A DNA stretch of 64,000 nt from NCBI RefSeq assembly GCF_008330945.1, contig NZ_CP043489.1:4599501-4663500 (forward strand), written 5' to 3'. Source of the stretch: Labrys sp. KNU-23 (lineage in GTDB: Bacteria > Pseudomonadota > Alphaproteobacteria > Rhizobiales > Labraceae). Of this stretch, positions 1 through 7,452 are shown in pieces (the first letter of the stretch is position 1; each line of letters begins with the position of its first letter). Below the pieces are notes generated by a model. The model saw only the letters and a list, made by a program, of their open reading frames with translations, was not told the DNA's origin and ran no database searches. Both the position numbers and the translations under genes were made by a program.

Positions 1-129
1 GATGATATAGGCCATGGTGAGGAAGGTGGTGATGCCTGCGATCACCTCCGTCCGCACCGAAGTGCCTTGTTCCTTCAGTTTGAAAAACGCGTCCAGCACG
101 GTTTGCTTCCTCTCTTGCGGCATGCGCAT
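1..129 (-). CDS. NCS2 (AzgA-like) purine permease, N-terminal fragment
   Basis: Forty-three codons run off the left edge of the window on the minus strand. The peptide opens MRMPQERKQTVLDAFFKL and continues with GTSVRTEVIAGITTFLTMAY. That is the typical start of AzgA-family guanine/hypoxanthine/adenine permeases: a short amphipathic N-terminus, then TEVxAGxTTFLTMAYI leading into the first membrane helix. The protein should be an inner-membrane purine:proton symporter. Either Met at 129 or Met at 123 could start it. Only the N-terminus is visible, so the exact substrate is unknown; the family call rests on this motif alone. Confidence 0.8.
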   Translation of the reverse strand, partial: MRMPQERKQTVLDAFFKLKEQGTSVRTEVIAGITTFLTMAYII

Positions 130-1087
130 GACCTTGGTCGCGCGTCTAACCATCCCCGTGAAGCGATCTCGATCGCCTGTTCGGGCCTGGTCTCTGCCGA
201 GCGTTATGACTCCCTCGGCAGCATTTCTGCTTCAATCCAATGGATGAAACCAGAAACTGCTGCGTCTTCTCAAGTTTTTTGCTGGTGCTTTCGGCCGGGA
301 ACCATGTTCCGACCCGAAAACATCAGCTAAGGCGCCCGCCGGATTGTTCTTCTTGGGACAGGATGGCGGCCACCATTCGTTTGACGCGGCAAGGATGCCA
401 GCCTCAAACCATTCCAATCTCCGTTGCTTTGCCTTGAGACACAAGGCTTTCAACAGCCGGCTAAGCTGGAAGGTCTTTCGCAATAATTTGTAAGAGAAGG
501 GGGAGGGGAAGTGGAGCGTTTGCGCGCGATTTACCGGGAAGCTTCGGGGATGAGTGCCATTCTCAAGCCGCCTTGCACGTGGCCGCACCGGGGGCTCATC
601 CCCGTTTTGCTGCTGCCTTGCAGGCGCACAGCACGAAATTGTACCCACTATAGGGCATGCCTGCCGGATTGGCCATTGGTCGGATGAGTTGCTGGCCGGT
701 CGGCCGGCATTTTGTCCGAACATTACGGCACATGGCGTTCGAGCAAGCCAGCGTCTATGAAGGGGATAATCGTTGTTCATGGAGACCAAAAAAATCACCG
801 AACAACAGTTGACTAATTTTGTGGACTATTTATTTTTGCAACATCGGCTTCTCGGGGAGTCGGTCGCGGGGATTTGAGCGAGCAGCTTGCGCCGCGTCAT
901 CAAACGCTAAAGCGCCACGGCTGATGTCGTGGGCTCCAGACAGGAAGTGACCCATGATCGTTGTCAGCGGAATGGATATCGAAAAGCCAGGCGGAAAGAT
1001 GTGTTGCGGCTGCTGTTGTTGCTGAAGCCGGTCTGAACACATGCATTCCCTGTCTTTTTGGAGCGCCACCAAGTGGCGGCTTTATCT
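130..1087. other. long intergenic stretch without a convincing gene
   Basis: About 950 bases separate the leftward permease and the rightward met locus. The open frames here have no recognisable domain and poor coding character. The stretch should hold the divergent promoters of both units. An AT-rich patch around 770-840 is the best promoter candidate. A small hairpin (CGCCAC-CAA-GTGGCG) sits just before the first met-locus gene, around 1065-1080. I see no SAM or purine riboswitch core. A 32-codon micro-ORF inside it is listed separately. Confidence 0.5.
779..877 (+). CDS. possible 32-aa micro-ORF
   Basis: A short frame with an ATG at 779 encodes a polar, helix-like peptide beginning METKKITEQQLTNF and ending at TGA 875-877. 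A purine-rich AAGGGG lies about 14 bases upstream, which is too far for a good ribosome binding site. Shifting one frame near position 870 would extend the helix-like sequence by about 17 residues, so it could be a decayed or frameshifted small gene. I do not recognise it. It is listed because it looks more protein-like than the rest of the gap, but support is weak. Confidence 0.15.
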   Translation: METKKITEQQLTNFVDYLFLQHRLLGESVAGI

Positions 1088-1315
1088 ATGTCCCATCCCT
1101 CCAATTCCGAATCCTATGTTATTGAGATCTCCGGTGCCACAATCGGCATCGTGGTGCGCGAACCGCAGGCGCGCCGCTTTGCGTTTCATTCCGCCAGCCG
1201 GCGCTTCAGCCGGTTCGATGGCATGACCTTCGTGGGTCCGCGTGATGCCGAACGTTATCTCTCTGGCCAGGTTGCCAGGCGCCTGCACTCCCTGCTGGAG
1301 GAGCTGGTCGCGTGA
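1088..1315 (+). CDS. small conserved-looking protein ahead of metN
   Basis: A 75-residue protein starting MSHPSNSESYVIEISG; the ATG at 1088 is preferred over longer upstream starts. It has no signal peptide, membrane helix or domain I can name. Its stop TGA (1313-1315) overlaps the GTG start of metN as GTGA, so the two genes are almost certainly translationally coupled and co-transcribed with the methionine-type importer. That position suggests a role tied to the transporter or to sulfur-compound metabolism, but this is inference from context only. Confidence 0.65.
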   Translation: MSHPSNSESYVIEISGATIGIVVREPQARRFAFHSASRRFSRFDGMTFVGPRDAERYLSGQVARRLHSLLEELVA

Positions 1316-2415
1316 ACGCCCCCGTGAGAGTGGAAAGCCTGACCTTGCCTAACGAGGCCGAGGCGGGCGAGCCGATCGTACGCTTCGAGCGCGTGTCGCG
1401 CTCCTTTGCTGCGCGCAAGGGCAGTGCGGCCGTGTTCGCGCTCGACGATCTCAGCCTGGAGATTCCGCGCGGCGAGATCTTCGGCGTGATCGGGCGCAGC
1501 GGTGCCGGCAAGTCGACGCTGCTGCGGCTGATCAACGGGCTGGAGCGCCCGACCAATGGTCGCGTCGTCGTCGACGGCATCGAGGTCGATGCCCTCAGCG
1601 AAAGCGAGTTGCGGCCGGTGCGCCGTTCCATCGGCATGGTGTTCCAGCATTTCAACCTGCTGTCCTCGCGCACGGTCTTCGAGAATGTGGCGCTTCCCCT
1701 GGAAGTGGCCGGCATCGGCGCCGCCGAGATCCGGGACCGCGTCGAGCCGCTGCTCGACCTCGTCGGGCTTGCCGACAAGCGTAACCGCTATCCGGCTGAG
1801 CTGTCCGGCGGGCAGAAACAGCGCGTCGGTATCGCCCGCGCCTTGGCGACCCGGCCCAAGATCCTGCTCGGCGACGAGGTGACCTCGGCGCTCGACCCGG
1901 AGACGACGGCCTCCATCCTGGCTTTGCTGGCCGATATCAACCAACGCCTCGGCGTCACCATCGTTCTGATTACCCACGAGATGTCGGTGATCAAGGAGAT
2001 CTGCCATCGGGTTGCCGTGCTGGAAGCCGGCAAGCTGATCGAGACGGGGCGGGCCTTCGAGGTGCTGACCCAGCCGCGTCACGCCACCACGGCCAGTTTC
2101 GTGCGCGGCGTTACCGGCGTGGAACTGCCGGCCGATCTTGCCCGGCGCCTCGCCGACCAGCCGAGCGCGGGCAGCCATGCGGTGCTGCGCATCACCTTCA
2201 CCGGCTCGCATGCCACGGCCCCCGTGGTCAGCCGTCTCACCACCATTCTGGGTATCGACATCAACATCCTGGCCGGTCGCATCGACACGATCGGTGGCGA
2301 ACCCTTCGGGGCGCTTCTCGTCTCGGTGCCCGGCGACGAAGCGACCCGGCTTGCCGTAGTCGCGGCGGTGGAGAGGCTCAATCTGCAAGGGGAGGTGATC
2401 GGTTATGTCGCCTGA
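1312..2415 (+). CDS. metN: methionine-type ABC importer ATPase
   Basis: ATPase subunit (367 aa) of a MetNIQ importer that takes up methionine or related organosulfur compounds. Walker A is GRSGAGKS at about residues 61-68, the ABC signature LSGGQKQR at 164-171, and Walker B plus D-loop (ILLGDEVTSALD) at about 184-195. A C-terminal NIL-type regulatory domain occupies the last 80-90 residues (IDINILAGRID, GxLLVSVPGDE), as in MetN proteins that sense methionine. The GTG start overlaps the preceding gene by four bases. The 3' end overlaps metI by 11 bases, so this is one operon. In this context, next to desulfonation genes, the cargo could be methionine, its sulfoxide, or another sulfur source. 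Confidence 0.93.
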   Translation: MNAPVRVESLTLPNEAEAGEPIVRFERVSRSFAARKGSAAVFALDDLSLEIPRGEIFGVIGRSGAGKSTLLRLINGLERPTNGRVVVDGIEVDALSESELRPVRRSIGMVFQHFNLLSSRTVFENVALPLEVAGIGAAEIRDRVEPLLDLVGLADKRNRYPAELSGGQKQRVGIARALATRPKILLGDEVTSALDPETTASILALLADINQRLGVTIVLITHEMSVIKEICHRVAVLEAGKLIETGRAFEVLTQPRHATTASFVRGVTGVELPADLARRLADQPSAGSHAVLRITFTGSHATAPVVSRLTTILGIDINILAGRIDTIGGEPFGALLVSVPGDEATRLAVVAAVERLNLQGEVIGYVA

Positions 2416-3070
2416 GATCCTCAAGGTCATCTGGGGCGCGACCGGCGATTCCCTGATCATGGTCGGCGTGTCCATCCTGTTCGGGACGATCCTGGGCCTG
2501 CCCCTCGGCATCTTCCTCGCTACCAGCCGGCGCGGCGAATTGCTGGCTTCTCCCAAGGTGAATGCGGTGCTTGGCGCGATCGTCAACGCGGTGCGCTCGG
2601 TGCCTTTCATCATCCTCATCGTCGCGATCATTCCGTTCACAAGGCTGCTGGTCGGCAGTTCGATCGGCCTGAAAGGCGTGATCGTGCCGTTGACGATCGC
2701 GGTGGCGCCCTTCATCGCACGCATCGTCGAGAGCGCCATTCGCGAGGTCGACGCCGGGCTGATCGAGGCGGCGCGCTCCTTCGGGGCGACACCATTCCAG
2801 ATCATTCGCAAGGTGCTGTTCCCCGAGGCCCTGCCGGGCCTGGTGCTTGGGCTCACCCTCACCACGGTCAGCCTGATCGGTTATTCGGCCATGGCCGGCG
2901 TGGTCGGCGGCGGCGGGCTGGGGGATGTCGCCATCCGCTATGGCTATCAGCGCTTCATGCCGGAAGTGATGGGAGCGGTGGTCGTCATCCTCATCCTGCT
3001 CGTGCAGGGCGTGCAGTCGGCGGGCGATCTTGCCGCCCGGAAACTCAACAAGCGCGTGCGACAGGACTGA
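2405..3070 (+). CDS. metI: methionine-type ABC importer permease
   Basis: Inner-membrane permease of 221 aa with about five hydrophobic segments and the EAA loop typical of binding-protein-dependent permeases (EAARSFGATPFQIIRKVLFPEA). It forms the MetI dimer through which the substrate released by MetQ crosses the membrane. The start at 2405 lies inside the end of metN, which is the common MetN-MetI arrangement. The nearest homologues are D-methionine permeases. No anomaly is seen. Confidence 0.93.
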   Translation: MSPEILKVIWGATGDSLIMVGVSILFGTILGLPLGIFLATSRRGELLASPKVNAVLGAIVNAVRSVPFIILIVAIIPFTRLLVGSSIGLKGVIVPLTIAVAPFIARIVESAIREVDAGLIEAARSFGATPFQIIRKVLFPEALPGLVLGLTLTTVSLIGYSAMAGVVGGGGLGDVAIRYGYQRFMPEVMGAVVVILILLVQGVQSAGDLAARKLNKRVRQD

Positions 3071-3218
3071 TATCCAGTCTCGACGATGCCGAGGCATCCG
3101 AGACCTGAATACCTCGCAAATTATTGGGTAAACGCAGTGATTTGCGAGACGGAACCGAGAGCCATTTCCAGTGACTCTCGACATGATTCAACGTCTATCT
3201 AAAACAGGAAAGACTCCC
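3071..3218 (+). promoter_or_regulatory. metI-metQ spacer with three inverted repeats
   Basis: Within 148 bases there are three dyads: 3078-3103 (TCTCG.CGATGCC / GGCATC.GAGA), 3113-3148 (a perfect 9-bp CTCGCAAAT / ATTTGCGAG with an 18-base loop), and 3157-3179 (GAGAG / CTCTC). A ribosome binding site AGGAAAG (about 3206-3212) follows. Such hairpins could protect the mRNA 3' of metI, weaken read-through, or set the higher expression a binding protein needs relative to its permease. None has a T-run, so they are not simple terminators. Confidence 0.5.
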
Positions 3219-4031
3219 ATGTCCGCCTACACATTGACGCGCCGCCGCCTCGCCGGTGCTGCCCTGGCCCTGGTCTTCGCCTTCGCTCCCGCCGGCGCGG
3301 CCTTTGCCGCCGACAAGCTCAAGCTCGGCGTCATGGGTGGCGACGAGGAGCGCATCTGGGAGGTAGCCAAGAAGGTCGCCGCCAAGGATGGCCTCGATAT
3401 CGAGCTGGTCTCCTTCTCCGACTACGCCATTCCCAACGAGGCACTCGAGAAGGGCGACCTCGACGCCAACGCCTTCCAGCACAAGCCCTATCTCGACAGC
3501 CAGATCGCGGCCCGCGGCTACAAGATCGTGCCGATCGGCTATACGCTGGTGCAGCCGATCGCCCTCTATTCGAAGAAGCTGAAGGCTTTTGCCGACCTGA
3601 AGGAAGGCGCCGTCATCGGCATCCCCAACGATCCGTCCAATGGCGGCCGCGCCCTCAAGCTCCTGGAGGCCAACGGCCTGATCAAACTGAAGTCGACCGA
3701 TGGACAGGTGCCGAGCGTGCTCGACGTCACCGACAATCCCAAGAAGGTCGAGTTCAAGGAGATCGAGGCTTCGCAGCTCGCCAATCTGCTGCCCGACCTC
3801 GACGGCGCGGTGATCAACACCAACTACGCTCTCGGCGCCGGCCTGACGCCGGCCAAGGATGCGCTCATCCAGGAAAGTCGCACCAACAATCCGTATGGCA
3901 ACTTCATCGCCGTGCGCGAGGCTGACAAGGACAAGCCGATCTTCAAGAAGCTGGTCGCATCCTACCAGAATCAGGAAGTGGCCGATTTCATCAACGCCAA
4001 CTTCAAGGGCGCGATCCAGCCGGCCTGGTAA
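3219..4031 (+). CDS. metQ: MetQ-type substrate-binding lipoprotein-family protein
   Basis: Periplasmic binding protein (270 aa from the ATG at 3219, which follows AGGAAAG at 6-10 bases; longer upstream starts lack this). The N-terminus has arginines (TRRRLAG) and a hydrophobic stretch ending AAFA before ADKLKLGV, a cleavable signal peptide; no lipobox is seen. The mature part shows NlpA/MetQ motifs: FSDYAIPNEALEKGDLDANAF near the front, then AIPNDPSNGGRAL, and a C-terminal ADFINANFKGA. It captures the sulfur-containing ligand for MetNI. The separate upstream hairpin region suggests its level is set apart from metNI. Confidence 0.92.
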   Translation: MSAYTLTRRRLAGAALALVFAFAPAGAAFAADKLKLGVMGGDEERIWEVAKKVAAKDGLDIELVSFSDYAIPNEALEKGDLDANAFQHKPYLDSQIAARGYKIVPIGYTLVQPIALYSKKLKAFADLKEGAVIGIPNDPSNGGRALKLLEANGLIKLKSTDGQVPSVLDVTDNPKKVEFKEIEASQLANLLPDLDGAVINTNYALGAGLTPAKDALIQESRTNNPYGNFIAVREADKDKPIFKKLVASYQNQEVADFINANFKGAIQPAW

Positions 4032-4042
4032 GATCGTTTCAG

Positions 4043-4071
4043 GGGTGCGCCGGCTGACGGTCGGCGCACCC
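4043..4071 (+). terminator. GC-rich hairpin after metQ
   Basis: A perfect 10-bp stem GGGTGCGCCG / CGGCGCACCC with a 9-base loop lies 12 bases after the metQ stop. There is no T-run, so it is either a Rho-assisted terminator or an mRNA-stabilising structure. It marks the likely end of the metNIQ unit. Confidence 0.55.
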
Positions 4072-4168
4072 ACTTCCAGACCGCACTCAGCCCGATGATC
4101 GTCATCGGCTGCAGGTGGGTTCGGGGTTCAGGCGAGAGCAGAAGCTCTCGAATTTTTTGGCCATAAAT

Positions 4169-4185
4169 TCTATAAAATCTATAGA
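4169..4185. promoter_or_regulatory. candidate operator/promoter of the desulfurisation operon
   Basis: TCTATAAAATCTATAGA is a 6-bp dyad (TCTATA-N5-TATAGA) in an AT-rich patch about 90 bases before the flavin reductase. TATAAA inside it could serve as a -10 element, so a bound repressor would block transcription. Related 17-nt dyads with the same outer bases (TCTA-N9-YAGA) occur at 7427-7443 and 10794-10810, ahead of two other units of this locus. The Rrf2-type regulator at 10264 is the obvious candidate binder (inference). Confidence 0.45.
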
Positions 4186-4274
4186 CATAAGATTGTTGCT
4201 GTTGCACCATTCACCCACAATGCGCCGTTGGGTGCCAGCGAAAGGGGAGGCGAAGCCTCCGCTGCTTCTTTCAG

Positions 4275-4799
4275 ATGACGGATACGAACATGAATATCGC
4301 CGTGAAGCTGCCGCCGGTTACGGGGCCGAATCTGCGCGACGCCATGCGGCTGGTGGCTGGCGGCGTCAGCGTGATCACCGCGGGTGAGGGGGACGAGCGT
4401 ACTGGCCTCACGGCAACCTCGGCCGTGTCGCTATCGGTCGAGCCGCCGACCATGATCATCTGCGTCAACCGCGACGCCTCGGCTTGGCCGGTCATCCGCC
4501 GCTATGGCCATTATTGCGTGAACATCCTGGCCGACCACCAGCGCCACGTCGCCGATCGCTTTGCGGGGCGCGGCGGCATCAAGGGTGTCGCCCGCTATGA
4601 GAACGCCGATTGGCTTCGCCTGTTCACAGGCGCGCTGGCGCTGGAAGGAGCACTCGCCTCCGTCGATTGCGAGGTCGAGGAGTTCATCGACCGCCACAGC
4701 CATTCCATCATCATCGGTGCCGTGCGCGGCATTCGCACCGCCGATGGCAGGCCGCTCGTCTATGCCCAGGGTGGCTATGGCGGCTTCCATCCTGCCTGA
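4275..4799 (+). CDS. FMN reductase (flavin reductase-like domain)
   Basis: A 174-aa protein of the flavin reductase-like/HpaC family. It shows LRDAMRLVAGGVSVITAG, GLTATSAVSLSVEPPTMIICVN and a later CVNILADHQRHVADRF, the usual FMN-binding split-barrel signatures. It should use NAD(P)H to make free reduced FMN in the cytoplasm, the co-substrate needed by the two luciferase-like monooxygenases downstream (7453 and 8808). It opens a rightward run of five enzyme genes and ends 21 bases before the next start. The ATG at 4275 is the first good start after the AT-rich promoter patch. Confidence 0.88.
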   Translation: MTDTNMNIAVKLPPVTGPNLRDAMRLVAGGVSVITAGEGDERTGLTATSAVSLSVEPPTMIICVNRDASAWPVIRRYGHYCVNILADHQRHVADRFAGRGGIKGVARYENADWLRLFTGALALEGALASVDCEVEEFIDRHSHSIIIGAVRGIRTADGRPLVYAQGGYGGFHPA

Positions 4800-4820
4800 T
4801 TGAACAAGACCGGGATCACC

Positions 4821-6059
4821 ATGACCATTTCCGTTGCGCCGCCGATCACCTCTGCGCCGCCCCAATTCGACCTCGAGCCCCAGGCCCATATCATCGCCTC
4901 CGATGCCGAGGCGATCGAAACAGCCACGACTCTGGCGGCGGAATTCGCAGCCGAGGCGGCATTGCGTGATCGTGAACGTATCCTGCCGGCGGCTGAGCTC
5001 GACCGTTTCTCCAAGAGCGGCCTTTGGGGCATAACCATTCCCAAGGCCTATGGCGGTGCAGGCGTCTCCTGGGTGACGTTGACGGAGGTGATCAAGCTGA
5101 TCTCGGCGGCCGATCCTTCCATCGGCCAGATCCCGCAGAACCATCTCGCCGCCGTGGACGTCATCAGGGCCACCGCATCGGAAGAGCAGAAGAAATTGTG
5201 GTTCGGCCGCGTGCTCTCGGGCTACCGACTCGGCAATGCCTTTTCCGAGGCCAAGTCCAAGCATGTCGGTGCCTTCGAGACCACGCTCACTCCTGATGGT
5301 GACGCCTATCGGGTCAGGGGCGAGAAATTCTACGCCACCGGAGCGCTGTTCGCGCATTACATTCACATTGGTGCCGTCGATCCCGCCGGCAAGGTGCACC
5401 TGGCCATCGTGCCGCGCGACGCCGAAGGTCTTGATATCATCGACAATTGGTCGAGCTTCGGCCAGCGCACCACGGCGAGCGGTAACGTCCGCATCGACAA
5501 TGTCCGCGTGGGGTCCGAGGGGGTGATACCGGCCTATCTCGGTGGTGAGAATCCCTCGAGCAACGGCGCAGTCTCCCAGATCATCCAGGCTGCGGTGGAT
5601 GCCGGCATCGCGCGCGGCACCATCGAGGAGACCATCAAGTTCGTGCGCAACAATGTCCGGCCCTGGATCGATAGCGGCCAGGAGCACGGCTATGAAGATG
5701 TCTTCACCATCGCCCAGATCGGCGATCTCAAGATCAAGCTGCATGCCGCCGAGGCCCTGCTGGAGAAGGCCGGGCGGGCTGTCGACGCGATCGTGGAGCA
5801 TCCCACCGAGGAAGGCGTGACTGCGGCTGCCGTCGCCGTTGCCGAGGCCAAGGTGCTGACCACCGAGATCGCCATCCTCGCCACCAACAAGCTGCACGAA
5901 CTGGGCGGCACGCGTTCGACCCTGGGCCAGTACAATCTGGACCGGCACTGGCGCAACGCGCGCACCCATACGCTGCACGATCCGGTACGCTGGAAATTCT
6001 TCCATGTCGGCAACCATGCCCTGAACGGCGTGAGCCCACCACGCCACCCCTGGAGTTGA
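4821..6059 (+). CDS. SfnB-like sulfur acquisition oxidoreductase (first copy)
   Basis: A 412-aa acyl-CoA-dehydrogenase-fold flavoprotein of the SfnB/DszC-like group. Recognisable segments are GITIPKAYGGAGVSWVTL, SIGQIPQNHLAA, GEKFYATGALFAHYI, WSSFGQRTTASGN and a C-terminal RNARTHTLHDPVRWK. Family members are induced under sulfur starvation and are thought to act in sulfone or thioether oxidation; the substrate here is unknown. The ATG at 4821 follows GGGATCACC; a TTG further upstream is less likely. It is about half identical by eye to the next gene, so the pair is a duplication retained side by side. Confidence 0.87.
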   Translation: MTISVAPPITSAPPQFDLEPQAHIIASDAEAIETATTLAAEFAAEAALRDRERILPAAELDRFSKSGLWGITIPKAYGGAGVSWVTLTEVIKLISAADPSIGQIPQNHLAAVDVIRATASEEQKKLWFGRVLSGYRLGNAFSEAKSKHVGAFETTLTPDGDAYRVRGEKFYATGALFAHYIHIGAVDPAGKVHLAIVPRDAEGLDIIDNWSSFGQRTTASGNVRIDNVRVGSEGVIPAYLGGENPSSNGAVSQIIQAAVDAGIARGTIEETIKFVRNNVRPWIDSGQEHGYEDVFTIAQIGDLKIKLHAAEALLEKAGRAVDAIVEHPTEEGVTAAAVAVAEAKVLTTEIAILATNKLHELGGTRSTLGQYNLDRHWRNARTHTLHDPVRWKFFHVGNHALNGVSPPRHPWS

Positions 6060-6060
6060 T

Positions 6061-6140
6061 GGGAGCGCGGACATCTTGTCCGCTCTTCCTTTGCCACAAA
6101 CGTCTCGTTTCCAAGATGCGGACTAGAAGTCCGCGCTCCC
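6061..6140. repeat. BIME-like pair of inverted palindromes
   Basis: Two head-to-head copies of a 23-base unit (6061-6083 and, inverted, 6118-6140) each begin GGGAGCGCGGAC and end GTCCGC. Each unit folds alone (GCGGAC-N5-GTCCGC), and the two also pair with each other over the outer 12 bases (GGGAGCGCGGAC / GTCCGCGCTCCC). A third copy of the unit is at 57291-57313, directly after a gene. This is the pattern of REP/BIME repeats that settle between genes in operons. It fills the whole gap between the two SfnB-like genes. Confidence 0.75.
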
Positions 6141-6151
6141 AGGACTCAATC

Positions 6152-7411
6152 ATGCCCACCGCCGCCGCCCTGACCGCCGACACCCCGCCTGAGCGCCTCG
6201 TCGCGTTCCGGGCACCGCCCTTGCGGGCCGGCAAGGTCCATACCATCAAGGACGACGTTGAGGCGCTTGCCGCCGCACGCACCGTTGCCGCCCGCATCGC
6301 CGAAACCGCCATCGAGCGCGACCGCGAGCGGCGCCTGCCCTATGAGGAACTCGACTGGCTGTCCGATGCCGGCTTGCTCGCCATCACCGTGCCCAAGGCC
6401 TATGGCGGCGCCGAGGTATCATCGGGCACGCTGGCCGAGGTGATCGCGCTGCTCTCGGCGGCGGATGGCTCGATCGGGCAGATTCCGCAGAACCACTTCT
6501 TCATCCTGCACGCGCTGGGCCTGGAAGGCAGCGAGGAGCAGAAGCGCTTCTTCTACGGCCGCATCCTGGCCGGGGAGCGCATCGGCAATGCCCTGTCCGA
6601 GATCGGCACCAAGACGGCCCAGGACCACAACACCCGCCTCAGCAAGGACGGGCCGGTGCTGCGGCTCAACGGGCGCAAATTCTATTGCACCGGTGCCCTG
6701 TTCGCCCATTGGGTGGCCGTGGTCGCCAATGATGACGAGGGGCGTTCGACCATCTCCTTCGTACCGCGGCAGACCCCGGGGCTCGAGGTCATCGACGACT
6801 GGGCGGGCTTCGGCCAGCGGGTCACCGGCTCGGGCACCACCACGCTCGACAATGTCGAGGTGCATCCCTTCTCGGTGATTTCGCTGAAGGCCGTGTTTGA
6901 TCGGCCCACTTCGATGGGGCCGGTGGCGCAGATCATGCACGCCGCCGTCGAGGCCGGTATCGCACGGGCCGCGCTCGCCGAGACCCTGAGCTTCGTGAAG
7001 AAGCATGCCCGGCCCTGGAAGGACAGCGGCCTCGATCACGGCTATGAGGATCCCTACACCATCGCCGGCATCGGCGAGGTGAAGATCCGCGTGGCCGCCT
7101 CCGATGCGCTGCTGGAGCGGGCGGGGCGCTTTTCCGACATCGCTGTGGCCAATCCTACGGTGGAGACGGTCGCGGCCGCCTCGATAGCCGTGGCCGAAGC
7201 CAAGGTCGCCTCCACCGAGGCCTCGCTGCTCGCCGGCAGCAAGCTGATCGAGTTCGCTGGCTCGCGCGCTACCCAGACCCAGTTCGGTTTCGACCGCTTC
7301 TGGCGCAACGCCCGCACCCACACGGTGCACGATCCCGTGCGCTGGAAATATCGCGCCATCGGCGATTACTGGCTCAACGGCATCAATCCGCCGCGCCACG
7401 GCGCCATCTGA
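6152..7411 (+). CDS. SfnB-like sulfur acquisition oxidoreductase (second copy)
   Basis: A 419-aa paralogue of the previous gene, with the same ordered segments: LAITVPKAYGGAEVSSGTL, DGSIGQIPQNHFFI, GRKFYCTGALFAHWV, WAGFGQRVTGSGTT and RNARTHTVHDPVRWK. It is an FMN/FAD-dependent acyl-CoA-dehydrogenase-like enzyme. I start it at the ATG at 6152 (MPTAAALTADT), which leaves the repeat outside the gene; a longer reading would run through the repeat and stop codon of the first copy. Divergence from copy 1 is clear in the N-terminus and in the substrate-side segment around residues 150-200, so the two may handle different sulfur compounds (inference). Confidence 0.86.
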   Translation: MPTAAALTADTPPERLVAFRAPPLRAGKVHTIKDDVEALAAARTVAARIAETAIERDRERRLPYEELDWLSDAGLLAITVPKAYGGAEVSSGTLAEVIALLSAADGSIGQIPQNHFFILHALGLEGSEEQKRFFYGRILAGERIGNALSEIGTKTAQDHNTRLSKDGPVLRLNGRKFYCTGALFAHWVAVVANDDEGRSTISFVPRQTPGLEVIDDWAGFGQRVTGSGTTTLDNVEVHPFSVISLKAVFDRPTSMGPVAQIMHAAVEAGIARAALAETLSFVKKHARPWKDSGLDHGYEDPYTIAGIGEVKIRVAASDALLERAGRFSDIAVANPTVETVAAASIAVAEAKVASTEASLLAGSKLIEFAGSRATQTQFGFDRFWRNARTHTVHDPVRWKYRAIGDYWLNGINPPRHGAI

Positions 7412-7426
7412 ACAAAAGCGTTTTGC

Positions 7427-7443
7427 TCTAGTATACGACCAGA
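7427..7443. promoter_or_regulatory. second candidate operator, TCTA-N9-CAGA
   Basis: The 17-base TCTAGTATACGACCAGA lies 9 bases before the SsuD-like start. It keeps the outer bases and length of the 4169-4185 dyad, and its centre includes the palindrome GTATAC. If functional it could give the second half of the operon its own control. Match quality is the weakest of the three. Confidence 0.3.
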
Positions 7444-7452
7444 GACTTTGCC

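Noticed and set aside
232..798. 188-aa minus-strand frame in the first intergenic region
   Set aside because: No domain, low-complexity and Cys/Pro-rich composition, no ribosome site; it runs through likely promoter DNA.
3071..3218. SAM riboswitch in the met locus
   Set aside because: Hairpins are present but none of the conserved SAM-I, SAM-II or SAH core sequences can be seen.
4431..6074. Long minus-strand frame antisense to the flavin reductase and first SfnB-like gene
   Set aside because: It is the third-position shadow of well-supported coding sequence on the plus strand; no recognisable domain.
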